Origin: Craterilacuibacter sinensis
GTDB taxonomy: Bacteria > Pseudomonadota > Gammaproteobacteria > Burkholderiales > Chromobacteriaceae
DNA: 64,000 nucleotides
NCBI RefSeq assembly: GCF_009831765.1
Contig: NZ_WSSB01000010.1
Span: forward strand, 1 to 64,000
Reading direction: 5' to 3'
Shown here: piece after piece, positions 28,594 to 37,975 of the stretch
Layout of the letters: each line of letters opens with the position of its first letter
Numbering within the stretch: the stretch's first letter is position 1
Position numbers and translations under genes: made by a program
The notes under the pieces: model-generated
The model's input: only the letters and a program-made list of their open reading frames with translations
What the model was told of the DNA's origin: nothing
The model's database searches: none

Positions 28594-28967
28594 CAGCGCG
28601 GCCTTTGCACAAAGCCGGTCAGCTCGGCTAGGGTATAGTTCGCCCCGTCAGACGGCAGAATGCGGATCACGACGCGGCGGAAATTGGGGTTGGGGGTGCC
28701 GCTGACATCGCGCTGCCAGCGCAGTGCCGCTTGTCCGCCATCCGGCTTGATCTCGCCGGAACTACTGCCCACCTCCGGCCATTCGCGCAAGGCCTTGATG
28801 GTTTCCAGCCGGTTTTGCGCTTCCCAGGTAGCCAGCATGCGCGCGCGTAGCGCCTCGCTATTGTCGGCGGCCAAGCCCGCCGAGCGCAGCAAGGCAGTCA
28901 GCGCAATAGCCAGTATCGCCAGCGCCACCAGCACTTCAAACAGGGTAAAGCCGCGCACCGGCTTCAT
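28593..28967 (-). CDS. gspI: Type II secretion minor pseudopilin I
   Basis: The ATG at 28967 gives a 124-residue pseudopilin beginning MKPVRGFTLFEVLVALAI, so cleavage is after Gly6, with Phe at +1 and Glu at +5. The longer reading frame upstream overlaps gspH and has no leader character. A short globular domain follows, including MLATWEAQNRLE, a typical GspI stretch. It overlaps gspH by four bases. Confidence 0.92.
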   Translation of the reverse strand: MKPVRGFTLFEVLVALAILAIALTALLRSAGLAADNSEALRARMLATWEAQNRLETIKALREWPEVGSSSGEIKPDGGQAALRWQRDVSGTPNPNFRRVVIRILPSDGANYTLAELTGFVQRPR

Positions 28968-29446
28968 GGCTGCTCCCCGGCGCGGGCGTCTTCCACCCGG
29001 GCAAAGCCCAGTGGCGACAACCACACTTCCAGACGCTGGCCGTCCGAGAGCAGCGGCAGCACCAGTTCACTGGCGCGCCCGTCCTGCCACAGGGGCAGCA
29101 CCTCGCCGGGGCTGGCATCCTGCCCCTCGATACGCGCCCGACCCGAGCCTATGCCCTGCGGCCAGCGCCGCTCGGCAAAGAAGTCCTCTCCGGTGTCGAC
29201 AAAACGCCCGTCGCCGGCCTGACGGCGAAAGCCGTAGCCCTCGCGCGTCCACACCAGCACCAGCGGGTCACCCATTTCGGCCGCATCCGCCGCCTGCTCG
29301 ATCACCCGCGACAGCCGCAGCGCCTCATCCCCCATCACCCGGTGCGTATCCGGCGTCAGCGACAAGGTCACCATGGTCGCCAGTATGCCGACGATGACCA
29401 GCACCACCATTACTTCGATCAGGGTGAAGCCGCGCACACGCCGCAT
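28964..29446 (-). CDS. gspH: Type II secretion minor pseudopilin H
   Basis: The 160-residue pseudopilin has the leader MRRVRG followed by FTLIEVMVVLVIVGILATMV, cleavage after Gly6. A globular domain of GspH type follows (LSRVIEQAADAAEMGDPLVLVW, then GYGFRR). I chose the ATG at 29446; a TTG six bases earlier is in frame but less likely. It starts only nine bases after the gspG stop. Confidence 0.9.
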   Translation of the reverse strand: MRRVRGFTLIEVMVVLVIVGILATMVTLSLTPDTHRVMGDEALRLSRVIEQAADAAEMGDPLVLVWTREGYGFRRQAGDGRFVDTGEDFFAERRWPQGIGSGRARIEGQDASPGEVLPLWQDGRASELVLPLLSDGQRLEVWLSPLGFARVEDARAGEQP

Positions 29447-29455
29447 GCCCAAGGT

Positions 29456-29887
29456 TTACTGCTGCCAGTTGCCGATATCGCCGTCCACACCTTCACCGCC
29501 GGGCTCGCCATCGGCGCCCAGACTCCAGATGTCGACCTCGCCATGCGTACCGGGGCTGGCGTACTGATAAGGGTTACCCCACGGGTCCATAGGCAGGCGT
29601 TCCAGATAGCCGCCGGGCTTCCAGTTTTTCGGCAAAGGCGCGACGGTCGGCTTTTCGCTTAACGCCTTCAGGCCCTGCTCACTACTCGGATAGCGGGTGT
29701 TATCCAGTCGGTACAGCTTGAGCGCCTGGCTCATGGCATTGATATCCTGCTTGGCCGCCACCGCACGCGCTTCGTCCGGCCGGCTCATCACCTTGGGTAC
29801 GACCAATGCGGCCAAAATGCCGAGAATCACGATCACCACCATGATTTCGATCAGGGTGAAACCGCCTTGTTTACGTCTTTGCATCAT
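29456..29887 (-). CDS. gspG: Type II secretion major pseudopilin G
   Basis: GspG polymerises into the pseudopilus that pushes substrates through the secretin. The 143-residue prepseudopilin is processed after Gly9 ([23 protein letters not shown]), with Glu at +5. The calcium-binding C-terminal region is conserved: [13 protein letters not shown] and [15 protein letters not shown]. Length is standard. It is preceded by gspF with a 40-base gap and followed by the minor pseudopilins H, I, J, K. Processing is expected by the PilD encoded at 47.2-48.1 kb. Confidence 0.96.
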   Translation of the reverse strand: MMQRRKQGGFTLIEIMVVIVILGILAALVVPKVMSRPDEARAVAAKQDINAMSQALKLYRLDNTRYPSSEQGLKALSEKPTVAPLPKNWKPGGYLERLPMDPWGNPYQYASPGTHGEVDIWSLGADGEPGGEGVDGDIGNWQQ

Positions 29888-29927
29888 GTTTCCTTAGGTA
29901 TTGAATTCGTCGGCGCCATGGCGCACC

Positions 29928-31124
29928 TCAGCGCACCATCTGGTTCATATCGATAATCGGCAGCATGATGGCCAGCACGATAATCAGCACCATGCCCCCC
30001 ATCAGCAGAATCAGCAACGGCTCCATCAGCGTGGTGAAGGTCGCCACGCGGCGCTCGACTTCGTGCTGCTGCTGCTCGGCCGCACGCTCCAGCATGGCGG
30101 CCAGTGTACCGCTGGCTTCGCCGCTGGCGATCAGATGGATCAGCACCGGTGGAAACTGGCGGCTGGCCGCCAGCGCCCGCGACAAGGGCACACCCTCGCG
30201 CACCCGCGCCGTCGCCTCGCTTAAGGCTTCCTGCATCGGCATCAGCCCGACCAAGCCGCGCGCGGTTTCCAGCGCGGTCAGTAAGGGCACGCCGCTACCG
30301 GCCAGAATCGCCAGCGTACTAGCCATACGCGCCGTATTAATGGCGCGCAACATGCGTCCGATCAATGGCAGCGTCAGCAGACGCTGATGCACCATGCGCC
30401 GGAACGCATCCTGCCTGAGTGCCTGCCACCAGCCATAGCCAGCCAGTGCCACACCCAGCCCCAGAGCCCAGCCCCAGCTACGCAAAAAATCGCTGCTGGC
30501 CACCAGCATGCGGGTCAGCAGCGGCAGGGTCTGTTTGGTCTGAATAAAAACCGTCACCACCTGCGGCACCACATAAGTCATCAGCCCGGCCACCACAAGT
30601 ATCGCCACCACGGTGACCACGGCCGGGTAAGCCAGCGCCAGCGTGACTTTTTGCTGCAAGGCCTGACGCTTGACCAGATAATCGGCCAGACGCGCCATCA
30701 CCGTGTCCAGATGGCCGCTTTGCTCGCCAGCCTTGACCAGGCTGATATAGAGCGGGCCGAACACTGCCGGCAAACGCGCAAGCGCCTGCCCCAGGCTCTG
30801 GCCCTCCATGATATCGCCGCGCAAAGCCGAGACCACGGCACGGGTGCGGGCGTGTTCGCTTTGCTCGGCCGCCGCCATCAGCGCCTTTTCCAACGGTAGC
30901 CCGGCCATCAGCAAGGTTGAGAGCTGCTGGGTAAACAGCGCAAGTTCGGCATTGGGCAGGCGCTTGTGTACCGTCCCCGGCTTGCCGCTCTCGGCTTCGA
31001 CCTGCAACAGGGTCAGCCCGCGTTCGCGCAAGAGAACACGCGCCGAACGCGCCGACTCGGCCTCGATCACGCCCTTTTCTTCGCCGCCCTTATCCGACAA
31101 GGCCAGATAGCGAAATGCTGCCAT
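29928..31124 (-). CDS. gspF: Type II secretion inner-membrane platform protein F
   Basis: GspF is the polytopic core of the assembly platform. The 398-residue protein has two repeats of the T2SSF domain, each with a cytoplasmic helical bundle (about residues 65-190 and 265-390) and transmembrane helices near 165-190, 215-235 and 370-393. GLPLEKALMAAAEQS and SGVPLLTALETARGL mark the two repeats. It starts 10 bases after gspE. Confidence 0.95.
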   Translation of the reverse strand: MAAFRYLALSDKGGEEKGVIEAESARSARVLLRERGLTLLQVEAESGKPGTVHKRLPNAELALFTQQLSTLLMAGLPLEKALMAAAEQSEHARTRAVVSALRGDIMEGQSLGQALARLPAVFGPLYISLVKAGEQSGHLDTVMARLADYLVKRQALQQKVTLALAYPAVVTVVAILVVAGLMTYVVPQVVTVFIQTKQTLPLLTRMLVASSDFLRSWGWALGLGVALAGYGWWQALRQDAFRRMVHQRLLTLPLIGRMLRAINTARMASTLAILAGSGVPLLTALETARGLVGLMPMQEALSEATARVREGVPLSRALAASRQFPPVLIHLIASGEASGTLAAMLERAAEQQQHEVERRVATFTTLMEPLLILLMGGMVLIIVLAIMLPIIDMNQMVR

Positions 31125-31134
31125 TGTCTAAGCC

Positions 31135-32589
31135 CTAGCCATTTTTGGTAATGCGCACGACTTCTTCCAGCGCGGTTTCGCCGGCGCGCACCCAACGCAT
31201 GCCATCCTCGCGCAAGGAGCGCATGCCAGCCTGCAAGGCATGCTCGCGGATATCCTGCTCGGATGCGCCCTGATGCACCATGCGCTGCAACTGCTCGTCT
31301 ACCGTCAGCAATTCGTAAATCCCCAGACGCCCGCGATAACCGCTCATCGCACAGGCCGGGCAACCGACCGGGCGATAATGCACCACGTCCGTCTCGCCCT
31401 CCAGCGGCAAGGCATGCACCACCTTGCACGTCGGACACAGGCGGCGCACCAGACGCTGTGCCATCACCCCCAACAGCGACGAGGCCAGCAAAAACGGCTC
31501 GGTGCCCATGTCCACCAGACGCGTGACCGCACTGGCGGCATCGTTGGTGTGCAGGGTGGCCAGCACCAGATGGCCGGTCAGCGAAGCCTGCACCGCGATC
31601 TGCGCCGTTTCCAGATCACGGATCTCGCCTATCATCACCACGTCCGGGTCCTGACGCAAAATGGCACGCAGCGCCTTGGCAAAGCTCATGTCGATCTTGG
31701 GGTTGACCTGGGTCTGGCCGACACCGTCCAGCTGGTATTCGACCGGGTCTTCCACAGTCATGATATTGCTGTGGCGCGCATCCAGTCTTGAGAGCGCCGC
31801 ATACAAGCTGGTGGTCTTGCCCGAGCCGGTGGGGCCCGTCACCAGCACGATGCCGTGCGGCTGGCGAATCAGCCGGTCCACTTCCGCCAACGTATCCGGC
31901 GCCATGCCCAGGGTTTCCAGATCGAGGCGGGTCGCATCCTTGTCCAGCAAACGCATTACCACGCGCTCGCCGTAACTGGTGGGCAGGGTCGACACCCGCA
32001 CATCCACCGGCCGCCCGGCCAGGCGCAAGGAGATACGGCCATCCTGCGGAATGCGTTTTTCGGCGATATCCATCTGCGCCATGATCTTGATGCGCGACAC
32101 CAGCGCTGCATGCAGCGCACGATGCGGGCTGGCCACATCGCGCAAGCTGCCATCCATGCGAAAACGCACCAGCGAGCGCTCTTCGAATGCTTCGATATGG
32201 ATGTCCGACGCCTGCTCGCGCAAGGCCTGAGTCAAGAGCGCATTAATCATGCGGATAATCGGCGCATCGTCCTCCGCCTCCAGCAGGTCTTCCACTGCCG
32301 GCAGCGAATCTATCATCTGCGACAAATCGATATCCTGGCCGATGTCATCCACCGCATCCACGCTGCGCCCATCGGCATACAGCGCGGCCAGAAGCCGGTC
32401 GAATTCGGCGCGTGCCAGCGTTTCCAGCGCATCGACTTCGCCATACTGGCGCAACACCTCGGCCCAGGCCGCATCCCTCGCCTCGGGTGCCAGCAGCAGG
32501 CGCCGTCCGCCCTCCCCTTCAATCAGCAGCACGCCGTTGGCGCGGGCAAAGGCATAGGGCAGTAGCGGAGTCTCGTGCGACGTGCTCAT
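31135..32589 (-). CDS. gspE: Type II secretion ATPase E
   Basis: GspE powers pseudopilus assembly. The 484-residue protein has an N-terminal GspL-binding domain and a secretion ATPase domain with Walker [11 protein letters not shown] (about residue 245), the Asp box ([21 protein letters not shown] region), Walker [13 protein letters not shown] (about 310-321), a His box, and a four-cysteine zinc motif (LCPTC ... GCPAC near residues 390-420). It overlaps gspD by four bases. Confidence 0.96.
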   Translation of the reverse strand: MSTSHETPLLPYAFARANGVLLIEGEGGRRLLLAPEARDAAWAEVLRQYGEVDALETLARAEFDRLLAALYADGRSVDAVDDIGQDIDLSQMIDSLPAVEDLLEAEDDAPIIRMINALLTQALREQASDIHIEAFEERSLVRFRMDGSLRDVASPHRALHAALVSRIKIMAQMDIAEKRIPQDGRISLRLAGRPVDVRVSTLPTSYGERVVMRLLDKDATRLDLETLGMAPDTLAEVDRLIRQPHGIVLVTGPTGSGKTTSLYAALSRLDARHSNIMTVEDPVEYQLDGVGQTQVNPKIDMSFAKALRAILRQDPDVVMIGEIRDLETAQIAVQASLTGHLVLATLHTNDAASAVTRLVDMGTEPFLLASSLLGVMAQRLVRRLCPTCKVVHALPLEGETDVVHYRPVGCPACAMSGYRGRLGIYELLTVDEQLQRMVHQGASEQDIREHALQAGMRSLREDGMRWVRAGETALEEVVRITKNG

Positions 32590-34688
32590 GGTTTAAGCTG
32601 CGGGGATTGTTGCTGCAACTCGACCCAGCGGTCCAGTTCGCTTTTCAGGCTACCGGCAGGCACCGCCTGCAAGGCGGTCTGCGGATCCAGCGACAGTTTT
32701 TCCGTTGCCGTCCTGCGGCTCTCCACCTGCAGGAAATCGTAACGGTCACCCGCCACCGCGCGCGCGCGCGCATCGTCACGGATAATGGTCGGCTTGAGGA
32801 ACACCATCAGATTGCTCTTCTTGCGGCTCTGGGTCTTGTACTTGAACAAATTGCCGATAAACGGAATGTCGCCCAATAGCGGCACCTGGTTATTGCCGTC
32901 GGACACCGTTTCCTGGATCAGCCCGCCCAGTGCGATGATATTGCCGTCCTGCACCGACACCATAGTCTCGATCGAACGGGTGTTGGTAATCAGGCCCGAG
33001 GTGCTGGTCACCGAGTTGGGATCTATCGATGACGCTTCCTGATAGATCTTCATGCGTACCATGCCGCCTTCGGACACCTGCGGCGTGAGCTTCAGCGTCA
33101 ACCCCACATCCTTGCGCTCGAAAGTCTGGAACGGGTTGGCCGCACCGTTGCTGGCGCCGGTGCTGGAGTATTGCCCGGTCAGGAATGGTACGTTCTGGCC
33201 GATCACGATCTTGGCTTCTTCGTTATCCATGGTCATCAGGTTGGGCGTAGACAGCACATTGCCCTTGGCCTGGGTTTCCAGCGCGCGCGCCAGCACCCCC
33301 AGGTTAAGGATTTCGCCAATACCCGGAATATTCACCGTGCCATCTATCAGGCCGATATTCAAACCACTCGAAGCGGCCAGCTGCCCCAGCACCGTGTCCT
33401 TGCTAGTGTCGCCCAGCGAAGGCGACAGCGACGTGCCGAGAATACTGGTACCGGAACCGGGGAAGTTGGTGCCGACAAAACCGTTCTTGCCTGCTGCCTG
33501 CCACTGCACCCCCACTTCCAGCGTGCGGTCGGCCGCCACCTCGACAATCAGCGCCTCGACAAAGACCTGCGCCCGACGCTTGTCCAGCAGATCGATCACG
33601 CCGCGCAGATTCTGGTACATGGTATCCGGCACATTCAGGATCAGTGCATTATTGGCCGGGTCAGCTTGCACCATGGCACCGGTGCCGGACACAGTATCGT
33701 CCTGCACCGTGCTGCGTTCACCAGAAGCCGAGGATGGGGCAGCAGAACCGGACGCTGCATAGCTGCTATTGCCGTTGCTACTGCCCGACAGCGCGCTTGG
33801 CGTATTGGCACCGCCCGAGCTGCCCGCCGACAGCCCCCCCCCCTCGCCGGTCAGCAAGGTACGCAGCACCTTGGCCACCTGCACCGCTTCGGCATTTTTC
33901 AGATAGACCACGCGTACATTGCCGCCGGCTTGCGACGGCTTATCCAGCAACTTAAGCAGGCTCTTGACTTTACCCATGGCACCGGGCGTATCGGCGCGCA
34001 CCATAATCACATTGGCGCGCGCATCCGGAATCAGTGTCACCTTGCCGGCCCCCTCACCCTGCGCCTGCAACAGCTTTTGCAACATGCCGGACAGCTCTAT
34101 GGCCGAACCGAACGCCACCGGCAACACCGCCACATCGCCCGAAGCAGCACTTTCCACCGACTCGATAATCGACTCGATGCGGCGGATATTGTCGGCGTAA
34201 TCGGTCACCACCACCGCATTGCTTTGCGGCATGGCCGTGACGGTATTGTTGGGGGAAATAATCGGGCGCAGCACCGGCACCAGCTGATTGACGTTGGCGT
34301 TCTTCAGCACAAACACCTTGGTGATCAGCCTGTCCACATCGGTACGGCGCGGCTGGCCTGCGCGTGCATGCAGCTTGGCATCGGCCTCGGGCACAATCTT
34401 CACCACCCCGCCCGCCCCTTCTACCGCAGCGAAGCCCTGCATACGCAAGCTGGACAACAAAATCTGGTAGGACAGCTCGCGTGGCACCGGCTTGGCCGAC
34501 ACGATATTGATCGTGCCCTTGACCCGCGGATCAAGCACAAAAGTCTTGCCGGTGATCTCGCCTATGGCCTGCACCACCACCGGGATCTCGGCTCCGACAA
34601 AATTGAGCATGACCGGATCGGACGGCGCGGCCTGAGCCGAACAATGAAAAGCCAACGCCACAATGGCGGCAAAACGGGCAAGTCGCAT
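32586..34688 (-). CDS. gspD: Type II secretion secretin D
   Basis: GspD forms the outer-membrane channel. The 700-residue protein has a signal peptide (ending near AQAAPSD), N0 to N3 domains (N0 starts [24 protein letters not shown]; ring-building repeats near 125-290), a Gly/Ser-rich linker near 290-330 ([23 protein letters not shown]), and the C-terminal secretin domain with [16 protein letters not shown] near residue 600. The end lacks a clear S-domain, so pilotin-dependent targeting is uncertain. Confidence 0.96.
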   Translation of the reverse strand: MRLARFAAIVALAFHCSAQAAPSDPVMLNFVGAEIPVVVQAIGEITGKTFVLDPRVKGTINIVSAKPVPRELSYQILLSSLRMQGFAAVEGAGGVVKIVPEADAKLHARAGQPRRTDVDRLITKVFVLKNANVNQLVPVLRPIISPNNTVTAMPQSNAVVVTDYADNIRRIESIIESVESAASGDVAVLPVAFGSAIELSGMLQKLLQAQGEGAGKVTLIPDARANVIMVRADTPGAMGKVKSLLKLLDKPSQAGGNVRVVYLKNAEAVQVAKVLRTLLTGEGGGLSAGSSGGANTPSALSGSSNGNSSYAASGSAAPSSASGERSTVQDDTVSGTGAMVQADPANNALILNVPDTMYQNLRGVIDLLDKRRAQVFVEALIVEVAADRTLEVGVQWQAAGKNGFVGTNFPGSGTSILGTSLSPSLGDTSKDTVLGQLAASSGLNIGLIDGTVNIPGIGEILNLGVLARALETQAKGNVLSTPNLMTMDNEEAKIVIGQNVPFLTGQYSSTGASNGAANPFQTFERKDVGLTLKLTPQVSEGGMVRMKIYQEASSIDPNSVTSTSGLITNTRSIETMVSVQDGNIIALGGLIQETVSDGNNQVPLLGDIPFIGNLFKYKTQSRKKSNLMVFLKPTIIRDDARARAVAGDRYDFLQVESRRTATEKLSLDPQTALQAVPAGSLKSELDRWVELQQQSPQLKP

Positions 34689-34697
34689 GGGAAAACT

Positions 34698-35357
34698 CTA
34701 GTTGGGGTTGGCGTCGATTAAAGCAGCACGGCGGCGGCCAGACGGAACACCCGGCTCGGCCTCGCCCGGCACCGCCTCCGGCACAACGGACATACTGTTC
34801 ACCCCCGCAGCCGTCGCATCAGGCAAGGGCACAGGAGCAGAGAAATCGGGGCTAGCCGGCGGCGGCATTGGGGCAGGCGCCGTCGTTAACGCACCGGTAG
34901 CGGCCGTCGGACGGGCCAGCTCGACCCGGCGCTCGTTGCCGTTTTGGCCGATGCGAATAGCGCTTGGCAAAACCTCCAGCAAGGTCCAGCCGCCGGTTTG
35001 CTGACCGACACGCACCGGCGACACCTTGTCACCCTCGCCCACCAGCGCAAAATCGGTATGCGCATTGCCCGACGCATATACCCCGACCAGCGTCAGCGGC
35101 GCAGCACCTTGTGCGGCGGCCAGCTCAGGGCTGACCATCTCGCCAAACCAGTGCAAAGCGGCCACCCGCCCGGCGTCCGCCGTCGGCTCGGGCAAGGACA
35201 AGGCACGCACCTGCTGCGATGCCGGCGCCAGCCAGACAGACAGCACCGTCCCCAACCAGAACAAGGCCAGAGCAAGGGCAAGATAAGGCAGCAGACGCGG
35301 CGCCCCCGCCAAGACTTGGGAAAGATCACCTAAACGCCAGATTTTACGCGCACGCAT
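34698..35357 (-). CDS. gspC: Type II secretion protein C
   Basis: GspC connects the inner-membrane platform with the secretin. The 219-residue protein has a short cytoplasmic part, one transmembrane helix (about residues 24-46), a homology-region domain with LVGVYASGNAHTDFALVGEGDKVSPVRVGQ, and a Pro/Ala-rich C-terminus. There is no visible PDZ domain or coiled coil, so it is a short GspC. It is the first gene of gspC-N; the twelve genes run without gaps longer than about 40 bases. Confidence 0.88.
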   Translation of the reverse strand: MRARKIWRLGDLSQVLAGAPRLLPYLALALALFWLGTVLSVWLAPASQQVRALSLPEPTADAGRVAALHWFGEMVSPELAAAQGAAPLTLVGVYASGNAHTDFALVGEGDKVSPVRVGQQTGGWTLLEVLPSAIRIGQNGNERRVELARPTAATGALTTAPAPMPPPASPDFSAPVPLPDATAAGVNSMSVVPEAVPGEAEPGVPSGRRRAALIDANPN

Positions 35358-35547
35358 CAGGCTCTATTTATTCCAAATAAATTGCAAGATTAGACAACTC
35401 ATGCCAAAGGCACAAGCTGCGCACCTATTACAGCTTTACACCGCATGGCGAACCAGCACCAGATGCAGCGCGGCAGGCTACCACCAACACACCATATATG
35501 CACAAGCACTTCTGCGAGGAGCAATATAATGCCATAGCCATGCACAC

Positions 35548-35627
35548 AACAATGCCACGGCAAGCCGTGGCATTGTTCATGGCAGAACCGACCAGAATCA
35601 GAACAGGTTTTCCGACATTTCCGGCAC
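35548..35627. repeat. 80-bp direct repeat, left copy, with relic of acyl-CoA dehydrogenase 3' end
   Basis: This stretch aligns without gaps to 37896-37975 at about 68 of 80 positions. It holds a perfect thirteen-pair hairpin (AACAATGCCACGG/CCGTGGCATTGTT, loop CAAG) and, on the minus strand, codons for MSENLF and a stop, matching the MPENLF end of the acyl-CoA dehydrogenase at 37946. The rest of that gene is absent here. Hairpin stems of the two copies differ at paired positions. Confidence 0.8.
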
Positions 35628-35793
35628 ACCCATCAAACTGATGAAAGGACTGCTTGATTTGTATTTTCCAGGCTACGCCTAAAGCGTGGACATCCATTCC
35701 CCCTAAGTCACAACCCAGCATCATCGCTACGCCTAGTACCTCTCCCCCTTGTTTTAGGCCTCTATTCTTATTGCCCGACATTACAAAATTAAT

Positions 35794-35838
35794 TTGTCAT
35801 TTAACGTTCATTTACCTGACATCACCAACGGGAATAAT
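35794..35838 (+). promoter_or_regulatory. Pho box and -10 of the PhoX gene
   Basis: Three heptamers, TTGTCAT (35794), CGTTCAT (35805) and CTGACAT (35816), follow at an exact 11-base period; they match the PhoB half-site CTGTCAT at 6, 5 and 6 of 7 positions. AATAAT at 35833-35838 fits a -10 ten bases further on, as in Pho promoters where PhoB replaces -35 recognition. The predicted start is near 35845, 36 bases before the ATG. Confidence 0.8.
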
Positions 35839-35880
35839 CCGCAAAATCCGCTTAACGACAGTCCAACGGAGTCTTCCCTT

Positions 35881-37878
35881 ATGCAAACCTTTCACCCGGA
35901 TCGCCGCCGCCTGCTGCAACTGCTCGCCAGCGGCCCCCTGCTTCCCCTGTCCGTCGGCGCCGGCAGCAGCGCGCTGCTGGCCGGTTGTCTGGGCGGTGGC
36001 GGTAGTAGTAGTAGTAGTAGCAATACGCTGCCACCAGCAACGCCAGCACCTACGCTGTCCAGAGTTCGTTTCACATCGATGGCAGCCCCTACTCTGGCCG
36101 AACCAGCCCGCATGGCTTCCACCGACGTGGCAAGCGCAATGACTGTCCAGTTCAGCGACGGTAGCCAACTGGTCAACAAGCTCGCCTACCAGCCCTTCTT
36201 CGTCACCGGCGACCAGGTACCGGATGGCAAGGGCGGCAAGGTGCTGGCTGGCGGCTATTACGACATCAACAACCAGCCCATCCTCGACACCTCGGTGCTA
36301 GGCCAGACCCGCCTGTTCTTCTCCGACTCGCCGGACGGCACCTCGCTGCTGGCGGTAGCAGGTGCCAAGGTACCAGGGGTAAACGGCAACCCGGTGTTCG
36401 CCGTGGTGCAGTTCGAGTACACCACATGGGCGCAGGATGGCAAAACCGATATGTACGGCAAGCTGCCGTCGCCGATCGCCGTACTGACGCTGGACCAGGA
36501 CCCGAAGACCGGCAAACTCACACTGGTGAAGTACCACAATGTCGACACCAGCCCCGCGCAAGGCTTATGGATCACCTGCGGCGCCAGCCTGTCGCCGTGG
36601 GGCACCCATCTGTCGAGCGAGGAGTACGAACCGGACGCGTTCGGCGCTGCGTCCAGCAGCCAGTTCAAGGCCTTCTCCAAGAACCTGTTCGGCGACGAGA
36701 CCCGGGCCAAGCCCTACCACTATGGCCACCTGCCGGAAGTCACGGTCAATCCGGACGGCACTGGCAGCATCAAGAAGCACTACTGCATGGGCCGCATCTC
36801 GCATGAACTGGTGCAGGTGATGCCAGACCAGCGCACCGCGCTGATGGGCGACGACGCGACCAATGGCGGGCTGTTCTGCTTTGTCGCAGACAAGGAAAAA
36901 GACCTGTCCGCCGGCACCCTGTACGTCGCCAAGATCGAAGGAACCGGTCTGAGCGCGCTGGACCCGCAAGCGCCGGCCTTCAAGCTCGCCTGGATCCGGC
37001 TTGGCCGGGCCAACAGCGCCGAGATCAAGGCGCTGGCCGACACGGTACAGGCAACCGATATCTTCGAACGCGTCACCACCGACCCGAACGACGCAACCTT
37101 CCGCAAGGTATTCGTCGGCGGCAAGGCCGAATGGCTGAAACTGAAACCGGGCATGGAGAAGGCGGCGGCCTTCCTGGAGACTCACCGCTACGCGGCCTAT
37201 GTCGGCGGCAGCCTGGGCTTCACCAAGATGGAAGGCACCACCGTCAATGCCAAGGACAAGCTGGCGTACTCGGCGCTGCAGAACTGCCAGGATTCGATGG
37301 TTGTCGGCAGCAGCAAGGGTTATCAGGCCGGTATCGGCATCAACCTGCCGGCCCAGCTCAAGGCAGGTGCGATCCTGCAACACCAACTCGCCGGCGGACT
37401 GAAAGACAGCGACGGCGTGGCTATCAACAGTGAGTGGATGCCGGCAAACAGCAAGGTACTACTCAGCGGCGAAGATCTGGCTGCTCCCGACGCGCTGGGC
37501 AACACCGCCAACCCGGACAAGATCGCCAACCCGGATAACCTCAAGTTTTCGGAGAAAATGCGCACCCTGTTTATCGGCGAAGACAGCGGCCAGCATGTGA
37601 ACAACTTCCTGTGGGCATACAACATCGACAGCAAGGAACTGTCACGGCTGATGTCGATTCCCGCCGGCGGCGAATCGACTGGCCTGCATGCCGTTGACGA
37701 GCTTAACGGCTGGACTTACATCATGAGCAACTTCCAGCACGCCGGCGATTGGGGCTCTATCCACAACACGGTAAAGGGCACGCTCGACCCGCTGATCAAC
37801 GCCAACTACAAGAACAAGTTTGGCGCGGCGGTAGGCTACCTCACAGGAGAGGTAACACAAATCAAACTGGCCAAATAA
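35881..37878 (+). CDS. phoX: PhoX-type alkaline phosphatase (DUF839), Tat lipoprotein
   Basis: The 665-residue protein belongs to the PhoX/DUF839 family of metal-dependent (iron and calcium in the characterised member) phosphatases that release phosphate outside the cytoplasm. The N-terminus has a twin-arginine motif (DRRRLLQ, residues 7-13), and a lipobox LLAGC at 32-36 followed by a Gly/Ser linker. Family segments are C233, PWGTHLSSEE (239-248) and GRISHE (304-309), then EDSGQHVNNFLWAY. The start at 35881 is chosen because the longer frame would translate the Pho box. It ends in a bidirectional terminator. Phosphate-starvation induction is inferred. Confidence 0.88.
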   Translation: MQTFHPDRRRLLQLLASGPLLPLSVGAGSSALLAGCLGGGGSSSSSSNTLPPATPAPTLSRVRFTSMAAPTLAEPARMASTDVASAMTVQFSDGSQLVNKLAYQPFFVTGDQVPDGKGGKVLAGGYYDINNQPILDTSVLGQTRLFFSDSPDGTSLLAVAGAKVPGVNGNPVFAVVQFEYTTWAQDGKTDMYGKLPSPIAVLTLDQDPKTGKLTLVKYHNVDTSPAQGLWITCGASLSPWGTHLSSEEYEPDAFGAASSSQFKAFSKNLFGDETRAKPYHYGHLPEVTVNPDGTGSIKKHYCMGRISHELVQVMPDQRTALMGDDATNGGLFCFVADKEKDLSAGTLYVAKIEGTGLSALDPQAPAFKLAWIRLGRANSAEIKALADTVQATDIFERVTTDPNDATFRKVFVGGKAEWLKLKPGMEKAAAFLETHRYAAYVGGSLGFTKMEGTTVNAKDKLAYSALQNCQDSMVVGSSKGYQAGIGINLPAQLKAGAILQHQLAGGLKDSDGVAINSEWMPANSKVLLSGEDLAAPDALGNTANPDKIANPDNLKFSEKMRTLFIGEDSGQHVNNFLWAYNIDSKELSRLMSIPAGGESTGLHAVDELNGWTYIMSNFQHAGDWGSIHNTVKGTLDPLINANYKNKFGAAVGYLTGEVTQIKLAK

Positions 37879-37895
37879 GGCATAGGCCAGAAGAT

Positions 37896-37975
37896 AAAAA
37901 CGCCACGGCAAGCCGTGGCGTTTTTCATGGCAGAACCTGTCAGGATCAGAACAGATTTTCCGGCATCTCCAGCAC
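37896..37975. repeat. 80-bp direct repeat, right copy, with bidirectional terminator
   Basis: The second copy of the repeat found at 35548-35627. The hairpin AAAAACGCCACGG/CCGTGGCGTTTTT (37896-37908, 37913-37925) has A and T runs on both sides, so it terminates the phosphatase gene and the convergent acyl-CoA dehydrogenase gene. The distal part is the last codons of the dehydrogenase. Confidence 0.85.

Noticed and set aside
33171-34721. A 516-codon plus-strand frame opposite gspD
   Set aside because: Antisense shadow; gspD is clearly the coding frame by domain content and operon overlap.
35399-35629. A 76-codon minus-strand frame upstream of gspC
   Set aside because: It crosses the repeat with the dehydrogenase relic in the wrong frame; it only looks similar to a frame at 37642-38100 because the DNA is duplicated.
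35794-35880. N-terminal extension of the PhoX frame by 29 codons
   Set aside because: It would start with TTG inside the Pho box; the ATG at 35881 gives the proper Tat/lipobox signal.
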